Part shown: piece after piece, positions 1 through 12,001 of the stretch
Layout of the letters: each line of letters opens with the position of its first letter
How positions within the stretch are numbered: position 1 is the first letter of the stretch
Assembly: GCF_032062135.1 (NCBI RefSeq)
Contig: NC_092859.1
Coordinates: 23,473,126-23,537,125 of the forward strand
Direction of reading: 5' to 3'
Source: Pyxicephalus adspersus
Taxonomy: Eukaryota > Chordata > Amphibia > Anura > Pyxicephalidae
DNA length: 64,000 nt
Made by a program: the position numbers and the translations under genes
Notes under the pieces: model-generated
Seen by the model: only the letters and a program-made list of their open reading frames with translations
Databases searched by the model: none
Told to the model about the DNA's origin: nothing

Positions 1-3000
1 TACAGGGGAGAGACCATTGTGCGGGCTAGGGATGAGATACAGGGGAGAGACCGTTGTGTGTGCTAGGGATGAGATACAGGGGAGAGACCATTGTGTGGAA
101 TTGGGATGGGATACAGGGGAGAGACCATTGTGTGAGCCAGGGATGGGATACAGGGGAGAGACCATTGTGTGTGCTAGGGATGGGATACAGGGGAGAGACT
201 ATTGTGTGCGCTAGAGATGGGATACAAGGGAGAGACCATTCTGTGTGCTAGGGATGGGATACAGGGGGGAGACCATTGTGTGTGCCAGGGATGGGATAAA
301 GAGGAGAGACCATTGTGTGGCCTAGGGATGAGATACAAGGGAGAGACCATTGTGTGCACTAGGAATGGGATACAGGGGAGAGACCATTGTGTGCCGTGAG
401 GATGAGATGAAGGGGAGATACCATTGTGCAGACTTGGGATGAGATGCAGGGGAGAGACCATTGTGTGTGCTAGGGTTGGGATACAGGAGAGAGACCATTG
501 TGTGTTCTAACGGTAAAATACAGGGGAGAGACCATTGTGTGTACCAGGGATAGGATACAAGGGAGGGACCATTGTGGACACTATAGTTGGGATACCGAGA
601 AGAGACCATTGTGTGCGCTAGGGATAGGATACAGGGGAAAGACCATTGTGTGCACTAGGAATGGGATACAGGGGAGAGACCATTGTGTGCGCTAGGGATG
701 GGATACAGGGGAGAGACCATTGTGTGCACTAGGGAAAGGATAAAGGGGAGAGACCATTGTGTGCACTTGGGATGGGATACAAGGGAGAGACCAATGTGTG
801 CACTAAGGAAAGGATACAGGGGAAAGACCATTGTGTGTGCTAGGGATGGGATACAGTGGAGAGACCATTGTGTGTACCAGGGATGGGATACAAGGGAGGG
901 ACCATTGTGTGCACTATAGTTGGGATACCGGAAAGAGACCATTGTGTGCACTAGGGATGGGATACAGGGGAAACACCATTGTGTGTCCTTGGGATGAGAT
1001 ACGAGGGAGACCATTGTGTGCGTTAAGGGTAGGATACAAGGGAGAGACCATTGTGTGCACTAGGATAGGGATACAGGGGAGAGATCAATGTGTGCACTAG
1101 GAATGGGATATAGGGGAGAGACCATTGTGTGCACTTGGGATGAGATACAAGGGAGAGACCATTGTGTGCACTTGGGATGGGATACAGGGGAGAGACCAAT
1201 GTGTCCTTTAAGGGTAAGATACAAGGGAGAGACCATTGTGTGCACTAGGGTAGGGATACAAGGGAGAGATCAATGTGTGCACTAGGGATGGGATACAGGG
1301 GCGAGACCATTGTGTGTGCTAGGGATAGGGTACAGGGGGCCGACCAATGTGTGTTCTAGGGATAGGATACAGGGGAGAGACCATTGTGTGCACTAGGAAT
1401 GGGATACAAGAGAGAGACCATTGTGTGGCCTAGGGATGAGATATAGGGAGGGGACCATTGTGTGGCATTGGAATGAGATACAAGGGAGAGACCACTGAGT
1501 GCACTAGGGATGGGATACAGGGAACAGCCCATCGTGTGCGCTAGTGATGGGATACAGGGGAGAGACTATTGTGTGCGCTAGGGATGGTATACAGGGGAGA
1601 CCCTTGTGTACACTAGGGATGGGATACAGGGGAGGAGCCACTGTGTGCGCTAGGGATGGCATACAGGGGAGAGACCATTGTGTGCATTTAGGATGGGATA
1701 CAGGGGAGAGACCATTGTGTGCACTAGAGATGAGATAAAGGGGAGAGACCATTGTGTGCGTTAAGGGTAAGATACGAGGGAGAGATCAATGTGTGCACTA
1801 GGGATGGGATACATGGGAGAGACCATTGTGTGTGCTAGGAATAGGGTACAGGGGGGCGACCAATGTGTGGCCTAGGCATGAGATATAGGGAGGAGACCAT
1901 TGTGTGGCATTGGGATAAGATACAGGGGAGAGATCATTGTGTGCACTAGGGATGAGATAAAGGGGAGAGACCATTGTGTGCACTTGGAATGAGATACAAG
2001 GGAGAGACCATTGTGTGCACTAGGGATGGGATACAGGGGAGAGACCATTGTGTGTGCTAGGGATGGGATCCAGGGGAGAAACTATTGTGTGCGCTAGGGA
2101 TGGTATACAGGGGAGAGACCATTGTGTACACTAGGGATGGGATACAGGGGAGAAACCATTGTGTGGACTAGGGATGGGATACAGGGGAGAGATGATTGTG
2201 TGGACTAAGGGTGAGATAAAAGGGAGAGTCCATTGTGTGCACTTGGGATGGGATACAGGGGAGAGACGATTGTGTGCACTTGGCATGGGATACATGGGAG
2301 AGACCATTCTGTGTGCTAGGGATAGGATACAGTAGAGAGACCGTTGTGTGTGCTAGGGATGAGATACAGGGGAGAGACGATTGTGTGAGCCAGGGATGGG
2401 ATACAGGGGAGAGACTATTGTGTAAACTAGGGATGGGATACAGGGGAGAGCCCATCGTGTGCGCTAGGGATGGGATACATGGGAGAGACCATTGTGTGGA
2501 ATTGGGATGGGATACAGGGGAGACCATTGTGTGCGCTAGGGATGGGATACAGGGGAGAGCCCATTGTGTGCGCTAGTGATGTTATACAGGGGAGAGACCA
2601 TTGTGTGTGCTAGTGATGTTATACAGGGGAGAGACCATTGTGTGTGCTAAGTGTAAGATACAAGGGAGAGACCATTGTATGCACTTGGGATGGGATACAG
2701 GGGAGAGACTTTTGTGTGCTCTGGAGAGGGTTATAGGAAGAAGATAAATTTGTGCTCTTGGGTGGGATACAGGGGAGACCATTGTGTGCGCTAGGGATGG
2801 GATACAGGGGAGAAACCATTGTGTGAGCCAGGGATGGGATACAGGGGAGAAACCATTGTGTGAGCCAGGGATGGGATACAGGGGAGAGACCATTGTGTGC
2901 ACTAAGGATGGGATACAGGGGAGAAACCATTGTGTGAGCTAAGGATGGGATACAGGGGAAAGACCATTGTGTGCTCCAGCGTGGTTTATAGGAGGAAGAC

Positions 3001-3250
3001 AAATATGTATTCTGGGGTGGGATACAGGAGGGAGACTAATGTATGATCTGGGGTGAGATACATGGAGAAGACCAATGTATGTTCTGGGGTGGGTTTTAGG
3101 AGAGAGACCAATGTGTGCTCTGGGGTGGGGCTATAGGAGGAAGACAAATATGTTTTCTGGGGTGGGATACAGGAAGGAGACTAATGTATGCTCTTGGGTG
3201 GGGTATAGGAAATAGTCCAATGTGTGCTCTGGGGTGGGATAAAAGGTAAA
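1..3250. repeat. 37-bp minisatellite array, about 85 units
   Basis: Head-to-tail copies of a 37-bp unit built around the core GGGAGAGACCATTGTGTG followed by a GGGATGGGATACA-type segment. It fills the window from its first base, so the true left edge lies outside. Units are well conserved to about 2.7 kb, then drift to a variant rich in CTCTGGGGTGGGATACAGG and GGAGGAAGACAAAT before ending near 3250. Because 37 is not a multiple of 3, three units make a 111-bp reading cycle. This yields many 60-120 codon open frames on both strands; they are by-products of the repeat and should not be annotated as genes. Confidence 0.95.
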
Positions 3251-3398
3251 GATAAAGGTGTGTACTGGCAAGTCACTGCTACCGCATGCTATTCGTACTA
3301 ATTCACCCTATATATCTGTACTAATTTCATGGAGCTGATGGCAGAGCTATTACTAGGTGTTGGGTGTTTCCAAACAGTTATTTGTTTGTATTTTACAG

Positions 3399-3510
3399 CA
3401 CAAAATCTGCTACTGACAGCATAAGGCAGAAGCAATCTGACTGCAATCACAAAAATGGAATATATCCACCACATTGGGATTTAAAATCTGTGCCGGAGAT
3501 CGGTTATACG
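3399..3510 (+). CDS. Unit 1 exon a: linker before PARP domain
   Basis: It starts after a TTTTACAG acceptor with CACAAAATCTGC, identical to the start of the matching unit 3 exon at 41968. It ends before GTATGC. The peptide contains IYPPHWDLKSVPEIGY, the counterpart of IYPSTWDMKFMPATGY in unit 3. At 112 nt it is 30 nt (10 codons) longer than the unit 3 exon and the same length as the unit 2 exon. It enters in phase 2 and leaves in phase 0. Confidence 0.85.
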
Positions 3511-6500
3511 GTATGCTGGGTTGACTTTGCTGCACATTTCATAGGGGATTACACAAATACCTTTTGTTTATTTAGTTGTATATGGAGTTTGGTAATCCAA
3601 GTCAGCATGTGGCTTTTTACATTTCTCTCTGCTCACACTTAGATCTTCCTGCCATCATTCCCACCTCTGTTCTTGCACACATGGGGCGTGTGGTGTTCCC
3701 ACTCACCTTTGTATGTTGTCTCCTGTTATATTCTCAGTAAGAGAAAATAAATATAAATCCAGCAGTAATAGTAGGAGACACTCATAATGGGCACAGAAGG
3801 TCTACAGACCTGGCATCTCAGAAAAGATACTTTACTAAAAAGAGTGCCATAGAGTTACAATTAATCTACAGTATTCAGACAATAAATCTTCAGTATTACC
3901 TAAACATTAAAATTAAAATTAAAAGTTTTGTTTGGACTGACCCTACAATAGAACCATAGTATTATGCAGCAGGTGACATGACACAGCACTGTGACCAGTT
4001 ACCTGCAAATTACATGCTGTGTTACTCACTAAGGGGCTGTCATCATCTTCAAAAACAAGTACCGGTACTTTTTATAATGCTGAACAACAAAGTAGATCAG
4101 GTTTGTATTAAACTGAAAAATGTTAATTTTCCTTTACAGAAAGTTCTTTTACCCCAGTATTCCAGCGAGTACACAAACATTGTTGCAATGTTTAACAAGA
4201 CGGTTTATAACCATACGGTGCAAAAGATATGGAGGCTTCAGAACTCTGCCTTGTGGGAACTCTATCAGTGGTACGTTTCTATTCCAAAAAACAAAGCTCA
4301 ACTTTTACTACAGATTATTAAATATTGACCACAAATATGCATATAAATTACAGAGTAATGTCACTGCATGACTGCACAATATACTCATGTATTACACAGG
4401 ATCACTGTATCACCTCACAATATACTCATGTATTATACAGTATGACCATGTTACTGCGCAATATACTTATATTTTACACAATACCAGTATTACACAGTAA
4501 CACTAAATCAGTGCAGTATAGATTTGTGTAATACACAGTATCACTATATGACTGCAGAATATGTTCATATTTTACACAGTATCCCTATGTTACTGCAGAA
4601 TAGATTTGTGTATTACACAGTATCACTATATGACTGCAGAATATGTTCATATTTTACACAGTATCCCTATGTTACTGCAGAATAGATTTGTGTATTACAC
4701 GGTATGACTATGTTACTGCGCAATATACCTATATATTACACAATACCACTATATGACTGCAGAATATATCATATTTACACAGTATACCTATGTTACTGCA
4801 GAATAGATTTGTGTAATACACGGTATGACTATGTTACTGCGCAATATACCTATATATTACACAATACCACTATATGACTGCAGAATATATCATATTTACA
4901 CAGTATACCTATGTTACTGCAGAATAGATTTGTGTATTACACGGTATGACTATGTTACTGCGCAATATACCTATATATTACGCAATACCACTATATGACT
5001 GCAGAATTTTTTAATGTTTTACACAATATCCCTATGTTACTGCAGAATATATTCATGTATTACACAGTATCACTATGTAAGGTATAGGTTTTAATATAGA
5101 TTTGCACCTGCCCCACGTCCCTTTTCTCTTAAACTTTTCACTTAAACCGCTACCACTCCTCTGTCTATTTTTAGTGTGTCTGTAGAAATGTGTGCCTTTT
5201 TTTATGTCAGGTACTGATGTTGGATGAGAAGACGTGACTCATAATCAACACTTCAACTCAGTGTAAATGTGTTCAGTAGGGTTGACGTCACAATATACTC
5301 ATGTATAATACAGTATGACCATGTTACTGCACAATATACTTATATAATTCACAATACCAGTATTACACAGTAACACTAAATGACTGCAGTATAGATTTGT
5401 GCATTACACAGTATCACTATATGACTGCAGATTTTTTTATGTAATACACAGGATCACTGTATAACCTCACAATATACTCATGTATTACACAGTATGACTA
5501 TGTTACTGCGCAATATACCTATATATTACACAATACCACTATATGACTGCAGAATATAATAATTTTAGTGTGTCTGTAGAAATGTGTGCCTTTTTATGTC
5601 AGGTACTGATGTCGGATGAGAAGACGTGACTCATAATCAACACTTCAACTCAGTGTAAATGTGTTTAGCAGGGTTGAGGTCAGGACACTTGTGTTCCTCT
5701 ACACCCAACTGGTAATGCTGTGTCTATTTAGAGCTGGCAGTGTATGCAATAGCATTACTAGCTCCCTTTAATGTAATTACCTAAACTTAATCACTGCAGA
5801 GAGTATATATTCTTATGTCCATAAGTGTTAGTTAGGTGTAGTACATAATTAAATGAACTGTTTTACTGATTGTGGCTCCTGTTTTAAAAACCAAGAAACA
5901 TATTCATTTCATATGATTTACTGAACCTGTGTGTGTCCCAGGAAAAAGGATCAGATGATAAGGAAGAATTTGAGCAGCTCTGTGGATGAGCGCCAGCTGT
6001 TCCACGGCACAGACCTCGCTAACATTGATGCCATCTGCAGACAGAACTTTGACTGGCGTATCTGTGGCACTCATGCTACCGCTTTTGGACAAGGTCAGTT
6101 CTAAAGAGAAGTTATATTTAGTTATTATAGCTGCACCTCTAAATACTATATTATTATTACCTATACTATAATATTATTATTAGCTAGTGCTGTAAAGGCA
6201 AGAGTGCTAGCTACTGAGCTAACCTATATATACCTTAGATATCCAATACCCTGATCCAATGTCAAATTTCCAGGTAAAACGTGTCATTAAATATTTGTAG
6301 TTTGAATGATAGACTTGAAATTGATATTGTTAGTTTTCCCAACAGAGCTAATTTGCATAGCCAGAAGATTCTTAGAGGGTAAAAGAAATATTTGCTATGC
6401 ATATAGCTACACTATGGTCAGGAAAATCTATGTACTGTATGCATGTACTCACCTATAGTCTCAGTATTCCAGTGCGTATGCATTAAAAGTACTTGAAATG

Positions 6501-7128
6501 TATTTTTAGGCTGTTCCAAATGTATGTCATCATTGAAATCCCAAGCTGCGTTGTTGGCCCTTTACAGTTCTGCACAGCTCCTCTATATGTTAGAGAAATG
6601 AGCATATTGAGAGGGGTCATGGAGAGGACGAGGGGTGTTCTGTAGTCCAGGAAGAGGGGACTGAGCAACAAAGCTTGGTATTTCTTTGTAGCAAAAGGAA
6701 ACATTTTAGCTCATTAGAGGATTTTGAAGTGCATTGGTTTTTAAATGGATTAAACCTAGAGATATCCATGTAATTAATAGAGGTGTACTTTGTATAGAGC
6801 TATGTACTGATATAATTTACTGATATCATTTTCAAACTTTCTCCCAACAGGAAGTTACTTCGCCAGGGATGCTTCCTACTCCCACGATTACTCCCCACCC
6901 ACATCTGCGGGGATAAGGACCATGTTTGTGGCTCGCGTGTTAGTGGGCGATTTTATTAAAGGGGATCACACAATGAAACGCCCACCCCAAAAAATCAGTG
7001 GCAGTCAGAGTTATGACTCCTGCGTGGACAACATCTACAATCCAACCATTTTCGTGGTGTTTGATAAAGAGCAGGTTTACCCGGAGTACATTCTGGAGTA
7101 TAGAAGAACACATGTGGGAATTTACTAG
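3399..7128 (+). CDS. PARP12-like mono-ADP-ribosyltransferase, unit 1 (3' part, 4 exons)
   Basis: Four exons (3399-3510, 4140-4270, 5942-6093, 6851-7128) with AG/GT borders and compatible phases encode the C-terminal 223 residues of a PARP12/PARP13/TIPARP-type protein, ending in TAG. The first two encode the linker and helical lead-in to the catalytic domain. The third carries the HGT motif (His codon 6003-6005) and the fourth the YFARDASYS motif (Tyr 6856-6858) and IFVVF (Ile 7048-7050), giving an H-Y-I triad. In this family that triad goes with transfer of a single ADP-ribose rather than polymer synthesis. No stop or frameshift is seen in these exons. The expected upstream exons (CCCH finger, WWE domains, basic linker) are not found between the minisatellite and 3399. 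The unit is therefore either continued to the left of the array or 5'-truncated. Family assignment is strong; whether it is expressed is unknown. Confidence 0.85.
4140..4270 (+). CDS. Unit 1 exon b: start of PARP catalytic region
   Basis: 131 nt after CTTTACAG, ending before GTACGT, phase 0 to 2. It encodes KVLLPQYSSEYTNIVAMF and, further on, VQKIWRLQNSALWELYQW. That is the helical segment that precedes the HGT strand in PARP12-like enzymes. Unit 2 and unit 3 exons have exactly the same length. Confidence 0.9.
4370..5565. repeat. 40-bp tandem repeat array inside unit 1 intron
   Basis: About 40-bp units of the form TTACTGCAGAATAtattCATgTATTACACAGTATcaCTATG repeat through most of the intron between exons b and c. 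In the middle (about 4680-5000) they form a higher-order period of about 120 bp (three units). The array is interrupted by unrelated sequence at 5080-5290. Confidence 0.85.
5169..5691. repeat. Duplicated 120-bp block, copies about 400 bp apart
   Basis: The stretch at about 5170-5290 (starting TTTTTAGTGTGTCTGTAGAA, containing GATGAGAAGACGTGACTCAT) recurs at about 5571-5691 with few differences. The second copy follows a further run of 40-bp units, so block plus array was probably duplicated together. Confidence 0.85.
5942..6093 (+). CDS. Unit 1 exon c: HGT catalytic exon
   Basis: 152 nt after TGTCCCAG, ending before GTCAGT, phase 2 to 1. It encodes VDERQLFHGTDLANIDAIC, then FDWRICGTHATAFGQG. 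The His of HGT contacts NAD+ in the PARP fold. The exon is fully open and closely matches the unit 2 and unit 3 counterparts at the same length. Confidence 0.92.
6851..7128 (+). CDS. Unit 1 exon d: terminal catalytic exon
   Basis: It begins after CCCAACAG and completes the Gly of GSYFARDASYS. It continues through MFVARVLVGDF, YDSCVDN, NPTIFVVF and VYPEYILEY to a TAG at 7126-7128. The third triad position is Ile, as in PARP12-type mono-transferases, not the Glu of polymer-making PARPs. It is 15 nt longer than the unit 3 terminal exon, owing to loop and C-terminal tail differences. Confidence 0.92.
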
Positions 7129-8265
7129 GGTCACATTGGTGGGTGCCAACAATCAAACATTTTTAAAACAGTAGTGACCATAGTCAGGGCTGACAGATAA
7201 TATAGATAATGTGAAGGCAAAACCCATGTGATTGCTTTCCACTCAATGTCTAGTGATATCTCAGATGCAGAAGCCCAGGAGGTTAACTCACTTTTGATTG
7301 AGTGTACAGTCACCCCTTCTGGTGGGTCCAAGCCCTTAGCACGGTAGGCTAAAAACCCAAACTATCCATCCAGCAACTGTTCTTACCTTATTCCCTCTTG
7401 TAGGAAAAATAGTCAGTCAGTTTTTTCTGCTGACTCTGTGGCTTACTTATACTGCCAAAGACACTCCAGTTGACTCAAAACAGATTCCACCAGAATTGGA
7501 TGTAGGTAGAGCAAATTCCTGATTGAGGAAAAACTGATGTCACTTTTTGGATAAAACAAAAATACTGTCTACAGCTCTACCCGATCTAAATGAAAAGCAG
7601 TAAAAGGCTTCACACAGTGTAAGGCTCCCAACTAAAGAGACCCCAGGCTTCTGTAGCCTGTTCTGAGCCCTAAACTGGAATTTTATCAACCCATGGTCTT
7701 ACGGCAACATGGATGACGTCCCACTGGTTGGTAAAAATAGCATTCACCAATTTGTCCCCAAAGAGGAAGGGTCCCTGACTGAGGATTTTAAATCTGTTTT
7801 GATGCACGATCAGAACCCCACAACCTGATCCATAGTGCCCTGTTCATTATTATGGATCAGAACATGATCTGTTCTGGCACAAACAAGATCTGGTACATGC
7901 CCTGACCATATCAACAGCAGCCTTAGACACACAATTAAAGGAGATCCCTAGTTCATAAAGGATAGCACTAATATCTTTGCTTGCAGTTCCTGCCAGCACT
8001 GCCCTTCTGTGTGAGAGCCACTGCTGGTTGGCAAGATACACCTACTGTACAATGAAACCTTTTAAGCTCCAAGTCAATGCAGCACATCCTTAAATACTAT
8101 TGCCTTTTCCAGAGAGAGGATAACAAGTCTTACTAGCCGCATGGGTAGCTGCCCAGAGGTGAAGTCTCAAGGAATTTTTCTTCCTCTTTCTCAAGAGGGT
8201 ACAACTAGCTGAAAGGATTCTGCAAGGGATGTTTTTAACTCATCGTAGCCTAGAGTGCAACACTT
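7129..8265. other. 3' flank of unit 1, no gene seen
   Basis: AT-rich unique-looking sequence. I see no clear AATAAA within the first several hundred bases after the stop and no protein similarity in the short open frames. Confidence 0.5.
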
Positions 8266-8267
8266 AC

Positions 8268-8596
8268 TAGCTACGTACACACATCCAATGGTTCCTGCCC
8301 GATAATCGGCTCAGGGCCGATATCGGACATAAATCTGGCGTGTGTACAGCACCTGACGTCCATCGTCCAATTGACCGTCCTGGCAGGTCCACGGACGACA
8401 AATGATCCTAATGCAAGGGAAGGGGGAGAACACGCAGCAGGGTGCTGCTCCTTCGTTCTTCCCGTCCCCTCTCCATAGAGCAGAAAGGTGGTGTATGTAG
8501 CACTCATTCATCCATCATGCAGTGTTTAGTCGTTGGAAAGAATTGTGAAAGATCCTTTCAAACAACAATAATTGCATGTGTGTACCCAGCTTTAGG
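8268..8596. repeat. Short non-autonomous DNA element with AGCTnnGTACACACAT ends
   Basis: The left end AGCTACGTACACACAT and the complement of the right end ATGTGTGTACCCAGCT form matching terminal inverted repeats around a more GC-rich body (CATAGAGCAGAA, GGGAGAACACGCAGC). The body recurs at about 23040-23290, so this is an interspersed family. No transposase is encoded. Confidence 0.6.
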
Positions 8597-8599
8597 TTC

Positions 8600-9469
8600 T
8601 TAAGAACCTCATTTTGATATCAGGAGACCTTACTGGATCTTATCACTTGAAAACCTGTTATAGGGTTGGATTGCTCTGATGTCAAACCAACTTGCTTCTA
8701 CTAAATCATAAAATGGCCTGTTATAAAACTCAAAGAAATAACTGTTGCATCAAAGTAGCCCTGTGTTAAAAGATGATTTAGACGGAGGCTGCCCAGCTTC
8801 AGAAGTGGTGGAAGGACAAGCCTTGAGTTTGAAGGGCCTACATAACCAGGCATCCTTGTTCCAAAGGAATCATGAAACCACTACAAGACTGACCTACACA
8901 AGAAACATAATACGTGAATTGATGAGCAATTAAGTCATGCTGAGCAAGACACAAGAGAGTATTCCTGGTGGAACTAGGTGGTCTGCTAGCTCTGTAGGGC
9001 AACCATACAGCTCTTCCAAAACAAGGCAGACAGAAAAAAAACTCAACCCATGTTTAGGGTTTGTACTCATATTTAGAGTTCTCTCCAATAGGATATTTGG
9101 GGCAGAGGTAACCCACACCTGTGCTGCCATACAGTCATCAGGAAACAAAATGCTTTTACCAATCCTCCTTTACAAGCCTTAAATTTTGTAGTTTCTCCAG
9201 TGTTCAGGTATAGATGTTAACATTTCTTATAAAAGAGCTGCACTTCCTTCATAAGCATTAACTGCTCCACACCAATGTTCAAAACCAAGCTGAAAACCCC
9301 TTTTGGCATGGAGAGCAATACCATCCAAAACTCAGGATAGTCACCATTCAATAAATGCATCCTCATGGGCTGTCCTCATAATTAATATCTCCCAATCAAA
9401 GAAAGACTTGTGTAACAAGATACAGCAACATTCCACAAATGAACAAAAAAAACAAATGGAGCATGCATA

Positions 9470-9470
<1 letters not shown>
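8600..9470. other. Unassigned non-coding stretch
   Basis: No exon, repeat family or protein similarity recognised. Open frames here are short and lack splice-site support. Confidence 0.4.
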
Positions 9471-9471
<1 letters not shown>

Positions 9472-9515
<44 letters not shown>

Positions 9516-9518
9516 TAA
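9472..9518. repeat. (AT)n microsatellite
   Basis: Run of alternating AT with one phase break. Confidence 0.95.
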
Positions 9519-9519
9519 A

Positions 9520-10820
9520 TGGTGATATGGTTTATATTACAATATGTTAGATGTTGCTTGCATATTGGAATAATTCTAGCTATCCTTGTAAACATACAAT
9601 CTGTCCATATAAAATAACTAATCATTTTAAATGCAATATAAATATTAGGTTAAAGGTAAAACTTTTCTTTTTTACAAATTACTGAAACGTAGGGGAAGTA
9701 TTTTCAAATGGTATATTTGCAATTAAAAGGCACATGTTTGAATTGGAAATGATAATTGACAGCATGAGCATGCAGCGTTGGGAGAAGTGCTGTGCAACAA
9801 AAACAAGGTCAAATGCATCCTCTGAACTGCTGTTTGATAAATCGGCGTTTTGATAACCTGCATTTGAGGTTCAATATTTTTCCACTTACTTTACCAGGCC
9901 AAGCTCTCCAGCAAATGTAACAATTACAGAGGTTGTAAAAAAAACCATATAACACTGCTGGTGGTGCCTACAATGTTCAGCTTTAATTTATATAGCATAA
10001 CATTTTTTTCCAAAACAAAAATGTTGTTATATTGCCTAAAAGCATTAGCTGCTGTTGGAACAAATTTGCTTCCATTTAATGTCCATCTATCACATGTAGC
10101 TTTAGATGGTGACAACACTGCCCTGCAATTTCACTGCAGAACATACAGAGCTGCCCCCTTTTTAAAGAAAGTTCGAAAATAATCAATGGGCAGGAACAAC
10201 AGGTTATGTTATAGGGGGACCGCTGTGTTAATGTCACTAACTCACTGCATCAGACATGTCATTTTTATTTTGCTGTTCCCTTACCTCCTTATTAAATAAA
10301 TAAATATGCATATTAAAAAAAGGTAAAAATTTGAAATCCTTAACAGGGTGTTTTAAACTTCAGCTGTGTCCTTACCATGGTTCTGGATTGCTTCTAGCAG
10401 CTGTCGCTGCTTATTAGCCCATCTCTAGGCAAAATATAAAATGCTCCTAGCCCCTTATTACCCATCCCCAAGATAAATATATGAAAATGGTTGTAGCTAA
10501 ATTCCTCATTAGGGCCAATGACAGCGTTGCTTCTTCCATGGTGGAGCAGAAAGAGATGATAAATGGAAAAAAGAAGGCACAAATTAACCTGTAATCAATA
10601 TTTATGGCTTCCAAGCATAGTGGAGGGATTACCTGGTTACCATGTCACATGGCCAGGAAACCAGCCAAAAACTTTGGGTCAGAGAGAGAAGGGGCTTTAA
10701 CCTCTTTAATTAAAGAGCCTCCACCCTGAAAACTTCTTTTCTATGTGTTTGGCCTTCAATCTAACAGCCGTGTATACCCGGAAGTCCTATAAGCAGTGCA
10801 GTGCCAGTACTTGCAAACTC
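9520..10820. other. Unassigned AT-rich stretch
   Basis: No exon or repeat family recognised by eye. It contains a short A/T-rich run at 10290-10330 and nothing with coding character. Confidence 0.4.
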
Positions 10821-10829
10821 TTCACCGTA

Positions 10830-11045
10830 ACCACACTGCCTGCTGATAGAACTTCCTCTGATTAAACAACCTCCACCCCGACTACATTGCCTATCTGGAC
10901 GGCCTCCACCATGACCACACTGCTTGCTATTACAGCCTACACATTGACAATACTTGCTGTCTTCCTTTACAGCCTCCACCTTTACCATACTGCTTACCAT
11001 TACAACCTCCATTTCTATGTCACTGCCTGTCATTGGAATCATTGG
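10830..11045. repeat. 33-bp degenerate minisatellite
   Basis: Units of the type CCTCCACCATGACCACACTGC...TTACAG repeat with a 33-bp period. The period is a multiple of 3, so the minus strand stays open for 102 codons (10761-11069) as an 11-residue Cys/Gly-rich repeat such as QCGHGGGRPDR. There is no start context or splice support, so I treat it as a repeat. Confidence 0.6.
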
Positions 11046-11087
11046 TGAAATAATTGTTGCAAAGACCACATATGTAGAGGAGTGCAG

Positions 11088-11190
11088 TAGTTTTTATTAT
11101 TATTATTATTATTATTATTAAACAGTATTTATATAGCGCATATATAATAAAATATAACATATTACGCAGCGCTGTACATTAAATAGTTTT
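11088..11190 (-). mobile_element. LINE 3' end with (ATT)n tail, truncated
   Basis: On the minus strand: AATGTACAGCGCTGCGTAAT, then the TATATAAATACTGTTTA(ATA)n tail. This matches the 3' end of the family seen in full at 29555-30011. Only the last 100 bp are present. Confidence 0.75.
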
Positions 11191-12001
11191 GACCTTTTAT
11201 TTTTTTGTTTCATAAACATTGGCAACCATGGCCTGTCCGCATATATGACATCACCAGCCAAGGAATGGTACCTTGGATCAACCATAGCAATTCAGAATGC
11301 TTGTCCTCTCAAAGACCAGCAGATGTTTCCATGTGTCAACTATTTTTCATTGCAGACACATTCCTTTTCCAATTGTTTTGTATAGAAGAACAAAACCGAA
11401 AGCAGTAAATGTTTCCTTATCTTTCCTTACTAGAAGCTTTGCAAAGAAAGTCCACATGATTATTTAGGGAGTCAACCGTCTGAGTTATTTTATGTGTGCA
11501 ATGATTAACTACATATGGCTATGATAGCTGACAACCGTAAAGTAAAAATAGTTAGTTGATAACAAGAAACAATAAAGTTCATGACAATGTGAAAAAAAGG
11601 AGTAAGGCGAATACTGTAATATAATATTTATTTGCAGATCAGTCACCTCAAAGCTTAATATTCACTTTCCATTTACACAGTTCTGTCCTGCAGGGCTGGT
11701 GACCTAATTTTTGTATGCTGCAGTTTAGTAACACTTACAGGTCTTATCCCTCCCCAGCCTGTGTTTAGGAAGGAGAAGCAGAAGACTGATGAACTCATCT
11801 CTCTGACACTATGCTCTCTTCTCTTATGAGCATGAGTTTTGTTAGTACATGAGCACTGCAGCACACCTAACTGGTTCCTTGTTTGTCTTCTGCTTTCCCC
11901 AGACTACAGCTCTGCTGTACAGGGACTGCAAGAGGCTTAAAGCTGCAAAGTTTGTGTTTTTTATATCTGTCTAAAATCCAAGCTGCAACTAAAACAACAT
12001 A

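Noticed and set aside
1..3002. Dozens of 60-127 codon open frames on both strands
   Set aside because: All are readings of the 37-bp repeat, with a 37-residue period, no codon bias and no splice or start evidence.
1..3250. CRISPR-like array
   Set aside because: Repeats are contiguous 37-bp units without unique spacers, and the window is plainly eukaryotic.
11084..11120. (ATT)n runs as independent microsatellites
   Set aside because: Most ATT/AAT runs here directly follow the same LINE or SINE 3' end, so they are element tails, not separate loci.
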